64,000 nt of DNA from Actinacidiphila yanglinensis (lineage in GTDB: Bacteria; Actinomycetota; Actinomycetes; Streptomycetales; Streptomycetaceae): positions 310,001 to 374,000 of the forward strand of contig NZ_FNVU01000001.1 in assembly GCF_900107965.1 (NCBI RefSeq). Direction: 5' to 3'. Every line of letters starts with the position of its first letter. The stretch's first letter is position 1. The notes below the pieces were generated by a model. The model was not told the origin of the DNA and ran no database searches. It was given only the letters and a program-made list of their open reading frames with translations. Below, piece by piece: positions 45,012-52,978 of the stretch. Made by a program: the position numbers and the translations under genes.

Positions 45012-45247
45012 CTTCTCCCCCCGCCTCGCAGCCGTGCGGCTCCGCCCTGACGCCAGGCGCCCTTGCGGGACGGCACGTTCCGCAGCTCCGGTTCCAAGGA
45101 ATACCCTGCGATGGCGGTATGTGAGCTTTTCGTTCCGGCGCGGCACCCGCTTTCGGTCGCGGTCCGCACCCCGCGCCGGCCCGGGCGGCGACGTCCCGCG
45201 TGCGCTGCTGCGTGTGCTGCGGAAACCATCGGGGTGGGGAGACACGG

Positions 45248-48200
45248 ATGGAGTTCCAGATACGCGTCCTGGGTCCGGTCGAACTGCGCGCCGGGGAACG
45301 CCGGAGCACCCTCGGGTCGACCAAGGAGCGCGCCGTGCTCGCCGCTCTCGCATGGGACGCGGGGCGCGCGGTCGGCGTGGACACCCTGGTCAGCAGGGTC
45401 TGGGACGACAGCCCGCCGGGCAAGCCGCGCGACGCCCTGTACGCCTACGTCTCCCGGATCCGCCGCGCCCTGCACGAGATCGGGGGCGCCGCCGCCCCGC
45501 TGCTGGAGCGGCGTACGCACACCTACCTGCTCGACGTCGACCGGTCGGCGGTCGACCTGCACCGGTACGTGGGCCTGGTCGACCGGGCCCACGCGGTCGC
45601 CCCGCACGACGACGGCCACGAGGCGCTGCGCCTGCTGCGCGAGGCGGAGGGGCTGCAGCGCGGCGAACCGATGGCGGGGCTGTCCGGCACCTGGGCGGCG
45701 GACGTCCGCGCCGCGATGGACGAGAGGGGCCTGGACGCCGCGACCCTCCAGGCCCGCGTCGCGCTCCGGCTGGGACGCTACTCCGATCCGGGCCCGCGCC
45801 TCGCGTCGCTGGTCGAGGCGCACCCCACGCACGAGGCGCTGGTGGAACTGCTCGCGCTGGCCCTCTACGGCAGCGGGCGCACCGTGGAGGCCGCCGACGT
45901 CCTGCGCCGCTTCCTGCGCCGGCTCGGGCGGGACTTCGGGACCGGCCCGGGGCACCGGCTGCAGACCGTCCAGCAGGGCATCCTCAACCGGACTCCGGTT
46001 GCCGAACTCCTGGCGTCCGCACCGCGGTTCGCCGGCGCGGCGGACGAGGACCGCACCTCCGAGCGCGCCGACAACCTGCCGCACGACATCGAGTGGATCG
46101 GCCGCGAGGAGGAGATCCGCCGGCTCACCCGGAGCATCGCCGCACCCGGCGGCCCGGGCGCCGTGGTCGCGCTCGAAGCCGTGGACGGGATGCCCGGGGT
46201 CGGGAAGACCTCGCTCGCCGTGCACGTCGCCCACCGCCTGCGCGAGCACTACCCCGACGGCTGCGCCTTCCTCGACCTGCGCGGGACCCACGCCCCGGCC
46301 GACGCGATGGGCACCACGGAGGCGCTGGACACGCTGCTGCACCTGGTCGGCGTCCCCGAACCGAGCATTCCGCAGCACCCCGAGGCGCTGGCCTCCGCCT
46401 GGCGCACCGCGCTGGCCGCCCGCCGCCTCATCGTGATCCTCGACAACGTCGCGGACGCCGACCAGGTCCGCCGGCTGCTCCCGGGTGTGTCGCCGTCCCT
46501 GGTCATCCTCACCAGCCGGCACCGGCTCACCGGCATCCCAGGCATCCGGCCGGTGTCGCTGGACGTCATGCCGCTGCCGGACGCGGTCCGCATGTTCCGG
46601 CGCCGGGTCGGGGCCGAACGGGCGCCGACGGCCGAGGCGTCGGCGCGGATCGTCCGATTGTGCGGCTGCCTGCCGCTCGCCATCGAGATCGTCGCGAGCC
46701 GATTCCTGTCCCGGCCGTCCTGGAGCGCCGCGGTACTCGTCGACCGCCTCGCCCACCCCGGCACCCGCCTGCTGGAGATCCGCGACGGCCACCGCGAGCT
46801 GGTCGCGGCGTTCGAGCTGTCCTACCGCGCGCTGACGCCGTTGCAGCAGATGGTCTTCCGCCGCCTGGGCGCCCACCTGGGACCGGAGTTCGGGCCGCAC
46901 GCCGCCGCGGTCCTCAGCGGGCTGTCGGTCGAGGACACCGACCGCGCCCTGGAGGGACTGCTCGCCTGCCACCTGATCGAGGAACCCGCCCCGCACCGCT
47001 ACCGGTTGCACGACCTGCTGCGCGAGTACGCCCAAGGCCTGGCCACCGCCGAGGACGGGCCGCAGGAAGGTGCGGCGGCCCTCTCGCGGCTGCTCGACTT
47101 CTACCTGTCCTCGGCCGATCTGGCCGACCGGCAGGCGTACCCGTTCCGCTGCCGGATCGACCCCGGCTTCCCGCGTACGGCGCCCGCCCCCTGGGGCACC
47201 CGCGGCGACCCCACCCGGTGGCTCGTCCTCGAAGGCCCCAACCTGCTCGCCGTCCTGGCCTGGTCCCTCGTGCACGACGCGCCGCGGCGCCCGGCGGTGC
47301 TGGCCCACGTCCTGGCCGGATTCCTCGACAGCGAGGGGTACTTGGCGACAGCCGAGGCCGCGTTGCGCCGGGCCGTGGAGCACTGGCGCGCCGCGGCCGA
47401 CCCGAGGGCGTACGCCTGCGGGCTGCTGGACCTGTGCGCGGTGTCGATCCACGCCGGGCAGTACCCGCAGGCGAGCGAGGCCGCGGGCAGGGCGCTGGAA
47501 CTGGCCCGGGCGGCGGCCGACCGCGCGATCGAGGCCGAGGCCCTGCATCAACTGGGTATCTGCCACTGGCACAGCGGGCAGTACGCGCAGGCCGTCGACC
47601 GCCACCGCGCCGCGCTCGCGCTGCGCGCGGACGGGCCCGCGCTGCAACAGGCGCGCAGCCTCAACATGCTGGCCATCGCGCTGCTCGAAGGCGGCGAGCA
47701 CCGGCAGGCGCTGACGGCGTTCCACGACGTGCTGCGGAAGTTCCGCGAGGTGGGGGACCGGCGCGGCGAGTGGCGGGCGCTGAACAACCTCGGCGAGACC
47801 CACCAGAAACTCGGCGACCCCGAACGCGCCGACGCCGCCTACCGGCAGGCGCTCGCCCTCGCCCGCCAGGTCGAGAGCCGGGTGGACTGCGCCACCCTCC
47901 AGATGAACCTGGCGGCGGCGCTGCTGTCGGCCGGCAAGGCCGACCAGGCCCTCACCCTCTACCAGGAGGTCCTTCCCGTGCTGCGCAGCGTGGGCGACCG
48001 GCGCAACGAGGCGATCGCCCTGCACGGCATCGGCCGGACCCTCCAGTCCGGCGGCCGGCTCGCCGAGTCGATCACCCACTACACGGCCGCGCTCGCCGTG
48101 GCACGCCGGATCGGCGTCGCGCACGAGGAGGCCGAGACGCTGCGCGACCTGGGCATCGCCGAACACCGCGTCGGCCGGATCGCGCAGGCGGCGCGGCACC

Positions 48201-48364
48201 TGCAGGACAGCCTCGCCATCGCCGAGCGCATCCAGGCGCCCGTGGAGGAGACCGAGACCCTCAAGGCGCTCGCCGACCTGCGCCGGCAGCAGGGCTCCAC
48301 CGCGGAGGCCGAGACGCTCCGGGCCCGGCTGCTCGCCCTGCGCGCGAAGCACGGGATGGAGTAG
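45248..48364 (+). CDS. AfsR-like SARP regulator with NB-ARC and TPR domains
   Basis: This 1038-aa protein starts with an OmpR-type winged helix (IRVLGPVELRAGERRSTLG, TLVSRVWDD, YAYVSRIRRAL) and the bacterial transcriptional activation domain to about residue 255. The NB-ARC domain contains DGMPGVGKTSLA, RLIVILDNVADADQVR and CLPLAIEIVASRFL, and C-terminal TPRs run from about residue 660. Such proteins activate secondary-metabolite genes in response to ATP or partner signals. ATG 45248 has GGGGAGACACGG upstream. It converges with the UbiB-like gene at the end of the PKS cluster (23 bp apart), making it the natural candidate regulator. Confidence 0.88.
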   Translation: MEFQIRVLGPVELRAGERRSTLGSTKERAVLAALAWDAGRAVGVDTLVSRVWDDSPPGKPRDALYAYVSRIRRALHEIGGAAAPLLERRTHTYLLDVDRSAVDLHRYVGLVDRAHAVAPHDDGHEALRLLREAEGLQRGEPMAGLSGTWAADVRAAMDERGLDAATLQARVALRLGRYSDPGPRLASLVEAHPTHEALVELLALALYGSGRTVEAADVLRRFLRRLGRDFGTGPGHRLQTVQQGILNRTPVAELLASAPRFAGAADEDRTSERADNLPHDIEWIGREEEIRRLTRSIAAPGGPGAVVALEAVDGMPGVGKTSLAVHVAHRLREHYPDGCAFLDLRGTHAPADAMGTTEALDTLLHLVGVPEPSIPQHPEALASAWRTALAARRLIVILDNVADADQVRRLLPGVSPSLVILTSRHRLTGIPGIRPVSLDVMPLPDAVRMFRRRVGAERAPTAEASARIVRLCGCLPLAIEIVASRFLSRPSWSAAVLVDRLAHPGTRLLEIRDGHRELVAAFELSYRALTPLQQMVFRRLGAHLGPEFGPHAAAVLSGLSVEDTDRALEGLLACHLIEEPAPHRYRLHDLLREYAQGLATAEDGPQEGAAALSRLLDFYLSSADLADRQAYPFRCRIDPGFPRTAPAPWGTRGDPTRWLVLEGPNLLAVLAWSLVHDAPRRPAVLAHVLAGFLDSEGYLATAEAALRRAVEHWRAAADPRAYACGLLDLCAVSIHAGQYPQASEAAGRALELARAAADRAIEAEALHQLGICHWHSGQYAQAVDRHRAALALRADGPALQQARSLNMLAIALLEGGEHRQALTAFHDVLRKFREVGDRRGEWRALNNLGETHQKLGDPERADAAYRQALALARQVESRVDCATLQMNLAAALLSAGKADQALTLYQEVLPVLRSVGDRRNEAIALHGIGRTLQSGGRLAESITHYTAALAVARRIGVAHEEAETLRDLGIAEHRVGRIAQAARHLQDSLAIAERIQAPVEETETLKALADLRRQQGSTAEAETLRARLLALRAKHGME

Positions 48365-48387
48365 CCGCGGCCCGAACCGCCCCTTGC

Positions 48388-49899
48388 TCAGCCGCAGTTG
48401 CCGGGGCGGGCCCTGCGCCCCAGCAGGTAGGCCGCGGCGGCCAGGGCCAGCAGGGTCTGCGTCGAGGGGGAGGCGCCGCCGCCCCGGCCCCGGGGCAGGC
48501 GGGTGCCGTGCACGCGCAGGGTGAGGTCGCGGCGGGCGGCGTCGCCGGCGGCGGCGCGCCACTGCTCGAGGACGGAGGTGCCGCCCAGGAGGAGTTCGGT
48601 GAGGTTCGCGGCCATCTGCTCGCCCGAGACCTGCTCGGAGATCATGTGCCGCAGGATGCCGTTGACCTCCTTCCGGAACACGTCGCCGACCACGATGTCC
48701 GGATAGAGGTGGCGGACCGAGCCCTCCAGGTTGCCGAAGGACTTGCCGAGCAGCGAGGTGGACGGCGCGGAGGCGATGCCGCGCCGGGACGCCTTCTCCA
48801 GCACCGAGGTGAGCGCCGCGCCGAAGTTGAGCTCCTGGAGGCTGGCGCCGGCCAGCCGCGGGGTGAGCGCGGCCATGTCCGAGGCGAAGCCGGCCATGTC
48901 GGCCCAGGGCGTGGCGTGGCCCATCGCCGTCCAGGTGCTGGCCAGGCTGTGCCCGTCGTTGCGGGCGATGGCCATCAGCACCAGGGCCAGGTGCATGCTG
49001 GTGCGCTTGTCGATCCGGCCGACCATGCCCCAGTCGATCAGGGTGGCCCGGCCGTCCTCGGAGACGAAGACGTTCCCCGGGTGCGGGTCGGCGTGGAAGA
49101 ACCGGTCGACGAAGTAGCCCCGGTACATGAACCGCAGCAGGTCCTTGCAGATCTCCTCGCGCCGGCGGGCCGGGATCGCGTCGCGGTCGACCGTCCGGAT
49201 CGACTCGCCCCCGGCGAGCGACTGCACCAGCACCCGGGGGGTGGCGTGCAGCACCTTCGGCACCCGCAGCGTGCCGTACGAGGCGATCGCGTCGCGGGCC
49301 CGGTCCATGTTCGCGGCCTCGCCGGTGAAGTCGAGTTCGGGCTCCATCGCGTCGAAGAGGCTGCCCAGCATCGCTTCGAGGTCGATCACGGCGCTGAACC
49401 GCGGCGCGGCCCGGCCGAGCAGCCGGGCGGCCTTGCGCATCAGCGCCATGTCGGCGGCCACCGACTCCCGGATGCCGGGGCGCTGGATCTTCACCACCCC
49501 GGGCCGCCCGTCCGCCAGGGTGACCCGGTGCACCTGGGCGACCGAGGCGGTGCCGAGCGGGCGGATGGTGTCGATGTCGTCGAACCGCAGCTTCCAGTCC
49601 GGGCCGAGGTCCCGCTCCAGCTGCGGCTCCAGCAGGTGGAAGGGCATCGCCTCCACCTTGTCGTGCAGGTTCTCCAGCTCCGCGGTCAGGGCGGGCGACG
49701 CCAGGTCGGGGCGGGTGGCGAGCATCTGCCCCATCTTGATGTAGAACGGGCCCAGCCGTTCCAGCGCCTCCCGGACGGCGACGGCACGGCGCCGCTCGGC
49801 GTCCGGGTGCGCGCGGGCCGATCGGCGGGACTCGTGCACGACCAGGTCGCCGAGCACGGACGTCACGGTACGCAGCCGGTTGCGGATGACGGGCGCCAA
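48388..49899 (-). CDS. UbiB/ADCK (ABC1) family atypical kinase
   Basis: The product is 503 aa with all signature motifs: FYIKMGQMLATRPDL (KxGQ, Lys55), the Ala-rich loop GTASVAQVHR, EPELDFTGEAAN (ExD), FFHADPHPGNVF and LIDWGMVG. One TM helix at the C-terminus (TQTLLALAAAAYLLG) anchors it, where many relatives have two. The family supports lipid or quinone handling by ATPase or kinase activity. The start is TTG 49899, because no ATG or GTG occurs upstream in frame. It is the last gene on the PKS strand, but a strong hairpin separates it from the Asp-rich gene, so cluster membership is uncertain. Confidence 0.87.
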   Translation of the reverse strand: MAPVIRNRLRTVTSVLGDLVVHESRRSARAHPDAERRRAVAVREALERLGPFYIKMGQMLATRPDLASPALTAELENLHDKVEAMPFHLLEPQLERDLGPDWKLRFDDIDTIRPLGTASVAQVHRVTLADGRPGVVKIQRPGIRESVAADMALMRKAARLLGRAAPRFSAVIDLEAMLGSLFDAMEPELDFTGEAANMDRARDAIASYGTLRVPKVLHATPRVLVQSLAGGESIRTVDRDAIPARRREEICKDLLRFMYRGYFVDRFFHADPHPGNVFVSEDGRATLIDWGMVGRIDKRTSMHLALVLMAIARNDGHSLASTWTAMGHATPWADMAGFASDMAALTPRLAGASLQELNFGAALTSVLEKASRRGIASAPSTSLLGKSFGNLEGSVRHLYPDIVVGDVFRKEVNGILRHMISEQVSGEQMAANLTELLLGGTSVLEQWRAAAGDAARRDLTLRVHGTRLPRGRGGGASPSTQTLLALAAAAYLLGRRARPGNCG

Positions 49900-49928
49900 T
49901 AGGGTGCGGCCTCGCTCTCGTGCACTGC

Positions 49929-49967
49929 CCGTCCGGAGCCGGGGGGCATCAGCCCGGCCCCGGACGG
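49929..49967 (-). terminator. hairpin between the Asp-rich and UbiB-like genes
   Basis: CCGTCCGG and CCGGACGG (8 nt, perfect) enclose a second stem GCCGGG/CCCGGC, giving a long near-continuous stem 45 nt after the Asp-rich gene's stop. It probably ends or attenuates the PKS operon before the kinase gene. Confidence 0.65.
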
Positions 49968-50011
49968 ACAGCGGTCGGTGACCGGGCTCGGGCCCGGTCC
50001 GATGGGGGGTG

Positions 50012-50608
50012 CTAGCTCTTGCGGCCGCCGGTGGTGCCGCCGAGGGCCCCCGCGCCCGGCAGGACGTCCATCAACTTGGTCACCGCCTCGGTGAGTTTGG
50101 CGATCTGGCCGGGCAGGGCGAGCAGCGTCTCGGCAAGCGAGGCGGCGTTGCCGGCGGCGCCGGCGATGTTGCCGAGCGCGTCCAGCCCGGGGATGCCTGG
50201 GATCCCGGGAAGACCGCCGCCTCCGGTGAGGGCGGCGAGCGGGTTGGCCGCGCCGCCGGCCCCTCCGGACAGTGCCGCCAGCGGGTTGGCCGCGCCCGCT
50301 CCGCCGCCCAGTGCGGCCAGCGGATTGGCGGCGCCGGCCATCAGGCCGGCCAGGGCCGGGGCGGCGGGGCCGGCGTCCACCAGGGCCTGCACGGCTCCCA
50401 GCGGCAGCCCGGCGATTCCGGGCAGCTTCGCCAGCGCCGCGAGCGTGGCGTCGCTGTCGCCGCTCTTCTTCTTGTTCTTGGACTTCCTGCTGCTCCTGTC
50501 GTCGTCGTCATCGTCGTCGTCGCGGTCGAGGAACTCGTCGACGGCTTTCTTGTAGTCGTCGGTGACGTCGCCGATGAGGTCCTTGAAGGTGTCGAACGTG
50601 GAGGCCAT
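50012..50608 (-). CDS. Asp-rich, Gly/Ala repeat protein of the PKS cluster
   Basis: This 198-aa protein has an N-terminal helical part (FDTFKDLIGDVTDDYKKAV), a run of eight Asp followed by a basic patch (SRKSKNKKKSG), then four Gly/Ala-rich units containing (A)ANPLAAL, and an amphipathic C-terminal helix (LAETLLALPGQIAKLTEAV). I do not recognise the family. The hydrophobic low-complexity middle resembles phasin- or granule-type proteins, so a scaffold or lipid-interface role is possible but unproved. ATG 50608 has AGGAGAGACCCC upstream. It follows the KR gene by 48 bp, so it is probably in the same operon. Confidence 0.65.
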   Translation of the reverse strand: MASTFDTFKDLIGDVTDDYKKAVDEFLDRDDDDDDDDRSSRKSKNKKKSGDSDATLAALAKLPGIAGLPLGAVQALVDAGPAAPALAGLMAGAANPLAALGGGAGAANPLAALSGGAGGAANPLAALTGGGGLPGIPGIPGLDALGNIAGAAGNAASLAETLLALPGQIAKLTEAVTKLMDVLPGAGALGGTTGGRKS

Positions 50609-50656
50609 GGGGTCTCTCCTGATCGGTGGTGGAGGGGATGGACGGGGGGGAGGGGA

Positions 50657-51421
50657 TCAGAGGGTCAGGCCGCCGGACATCTCGATGACCTGGCCGGTGA
50701 TGTAGCGGGCGCGGTCCGAGGCGAGGAAGCACACCAGCGCGGCGACGTCCTCGGCGGAGCCGAACTCCCGCGACGGGATGAGGCTTCTGACGTGCTCGGC
50801 CTGCGGACCGGGGATGGCGGCGGTCATGTCCGTGGCGATGAAGCCGGGGGCGACCGCGTTGACCGTCACCCCGAGGCCGCCGACCTCCTTGGCCAGCGCC
50901 TTGGTGAAGCCGATCACCCCGGACTTGGAGGCGGAGTACGCGGTCTGGCCCGGCGCGCCGTGGATTCCGGAGGCGGAGGTGACGTTGACGACGGTGCCGC
51001 TGCGCCGCCGTACCAGCGGCATCACCAGCGGCCGGGTCACGTTGAACATCGAGCCGAGGTTGGTGTCCACCACCTCGTCCCACTGCTCGCGGCGCATCCG
51101 GGCGAAGGTGACGTCGTGCGTGATGCCGGCGTTGTTGACCAGCACGTCCAGCTCCCCGCCGAGGGTGCGCAGCGCCTCCGCGGCGAACCGGGCCGCGTCC
51201 TCGGTGTCGCCGACCCGGCCGGGCAGCGCGGTGCACCGCTGCTCGGGGTAGGCGGTGTTCATCTCCTCGGCCAGGTCGGCGGCCGCGGCCCCGCTGGAGT
51301 GGTAGCCGAAGACCACGTCGGCGCCCTGGGCGAGGGCGAGCCGGACCACGGCGGCCCCGATGCCGCGCGCGCCGCCGGTCACCACGCACCTGCGGCCGCT
51401 CAGCGGGAGGTCATCGGCCAT
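50657..51421 (-). CDS. free-standing FabG-type ketoreductase (trans KR of the PKS)
   Basis: This 254-aa SDR has the full FabG set: TGGARGIG, LVNNAGITHDVTF, the catalytic Ser in NVTSASGIHG, YSASK, and the C-terminal GQVIEMSGGL. FabG reduces beta-ketoacyl-ACP. The neighbouring PKS has KS, AT, DH and ACP but no KR, so this enzyme is the likely trans-acting reductase. ATG 51421 lies inside the last codons of the radical SAM gene (11-bp overlap), so the two are translationally coupled. Confidence 0.88.
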   Translation of the reverse strand: MADDLPLSGRRCVVTGGARGIGAAVVRLALAQGADVVFGYHSSGAAAADLAEEMNTAYPEQRCTALPGRVGDTEDAARFAAEALRTLGGELDVLVNNAGITHDVTFARMRREQWDEVVDTNLGSMFNVTRPLVMPLVRRRSGTVVNVTSASGIHGAPGQTAYSASKSGVIGFTKALAKEVGGLGVTVNAVAPGFIATDMTAAIPGPQAEHVRSLIPSREFGSAEDVAALVCFLASDRARYITGQVIEMSGGLTL

Positions 51422-52856
51422 CGCCGGCCCCCTCCCCGGCCATGACGAGCGTCGCCTTCTTCTGGTCGACCGCCTGCTCGCGCAGGGCGCGGTAGCGCTC
51501 CTCGGCGAGCAGGGTGGAGACCATCGGGGTGTAGAAGGGCCCGTCGCCGACCAGGGTGATCCTCTCCGGGGTGATCTCGGCCAGCCCTCGCGAGGCCAGC
51601 CCGTCCCAGACGGTGGCGAACTCCTCGTACACGTCGACGCCCATCGCGGTGCGCAGCCCGACCCGGTCCAGCTCCATGCCCAGCAGGTGGCGGAAGAGGG
51701 TGGCGAGCACCCAGTCGTCGGGCTGGTGGCGGAAGGCGCGCTCGACCGGCAGCCGGCCCTCGTCGATCGCGGCCTTGTACAGCGACAGGTTGCGCTGGTT
51801 GATGTACGACCAGGAGCGGCCGGCGCCGAGGGTCGCGGCGCCGAAGAAGGAGATGGCCGCGTAGCCCAGGCCCACCGCGTCGGCGACGTCGTGCAGTTGG
51901 GGGCGGTAGCCCTCGCGGAAGTCCTTGCTCGTCGGGTCGCCCGGCTTGCGGAAGCTGTACGCGCCGTGCTGCTCGTAGCCCTGGTCGAGCAGGAAGTCCC
52001 GGCCGACCCGGTACATCTCCAGGTTGCTCAGGGTGCTGGGCAGTTCGTGGAAGCGGTTGAGCGCGAAGTCGGTGGGGCCGCCGACGTTCAGCTCGTAGTG
52101 GGTGATGTCGTAGACGTCCCAGGACACGAGGGTCTTGAGGTCCTCGAGCATGGTCTCGACGGTCTGCTGCGGCCAGCCGAAGATCACGTCGACGTTGGCG
52201 GCGAGGCCGAACTCGCGGGCCCAGTCCAGGCTCTGGATCACGTGCCGGGTGGTCTGCTTGCGGCCGCTGAGGCTGTTCAGCCGCTCGTTGACCTGCTGGA
52301 CACCCATGCTGATGCGGTTCATCCCGGAGTCGCGGATGGCCTGCATCTTGTCGCGGGTGAAGAGCTGGGGGATGCCTTCGAGGGTGAGGTCGGCGCCTTC
52401 GGCGATCTCCGGGAAGAGCCGGTTCACCAGCTTCATGATCTTCAGGTAGTGGGCGGGGCGGTACAGGTTGGAGGTGCCGCCGCCGAAGTACGCGGAGCCG
52501 AGCCGGGCGCCGCTCAACCGGTCCCGGTGCAGCTCCGCCTCGCGCTCGACGTAGCCGTAGTAGTCCTCCAGGGCGTCGTTGCCCTTGAACTCCTCGACCG
52601 GGAACAGGCAGTAGCCGCACTTGCCCGGGTCGGTCTTGATGCAGTACGGCACGCCGATGTACAGGAACACGTCGGGTGCCTGGCCGGCGGCGCGCAGCTT
52701 GCGGCGGTCCTCGGTGATCTCGTCGGCGGCGATGGTGGGTTCGGTCCAGTAGCGCGGCGATGGGAAGCCGTGCTGGATCTTGTTGACCTGGCGCTGTTCG
52801 AGATGGCTGTCGATGTAGTCCGTGACGTAGGTGGCGTCCAGCATGGTCGGGCTCAT
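51411..52856 (-). CDS. HemN-like radical SAM enzyme with an expanded CX7CX2C motif
   Basis: This 481-aa protein is built like coproporphyrinogen dehydrogenase-family radical SAM enzymes: YIGVPYC...CGYC for the 4Fe-4S cluster, SAM-binding FGGGTSNLY, GMNRISMGVQQVNE, NVDVIFGWPQQT, and a C-terminal HemN-type domain. The cluster cysteines are Cys72, Cys80 and Cys83, giving CX7CX2C instead of HemN's CX3CX2C. Between the PKS and KR genes it should act on the polyketide; cyclopropanation, as in FR-900848 biosynthesis, is the best analogy I recall. ATG 52856 sits very close to GGAGG; ATG 52844 is the alternative. Confidence 0.85.
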   Translation of the reverse strand: MSPTMLDATYVTDYIDSHLEQRQVNKIQHGFPSPRYWTEPTIAADEITEDRRKLRAAGQAPDVFLYIGVPYCIKTDPGKCGYCLFPVEEFKGNDALEDYYGYVEREAELHRDRLSGARLGSAYFGGGTSNLYRPAHYLKIMKLVNRLFPEIAEGADLTLEGIPQLFTRDKMQAIRDSGMNRISMGVQQVNERLNSLSGRKQTTRHVIQSLDWAREFGLAANVDVIFGWPQQTVETMLEDLKTLVSWDVYDITHYELNVGGPTDFALNRFHELPSTLSNLEMYRVGRDFLLDQGYEQHGAYSFRKPGDPTSKDFREGYRPQLHDVADAVGLGYAAISFFGAATLGAGRSWSYINQRNLSLYKAAIDEGRLPVERAFRHQPDDWVLATLFRHLLGMELDRVGLRTAMGVDVYEEFATVWDGLASRGLAEITPERITLVGDGPFYTPMVSTLLAEERYRALREQAVDQKKATLVMAGEGAGDGR

Positions 52857-52978
52857 TCCTCCGGGAGGGGTTTCCTGCGGGGCCGATCGGTTCGGGACGG
52901 CGCCGGCCGCACGGGCGGCGGCAGGGGGCCGGGCGTACGGGACGGGGCGCGGGGCGCGGGGGCTGCCGCGTCCCGCGT

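Noticed and set aside
50495..50530. CGTCGT/GTCATC run
   Set aside because: It is the codon repeat for the eight-Asp tract of the cluster protein, not a regulatory repeat.
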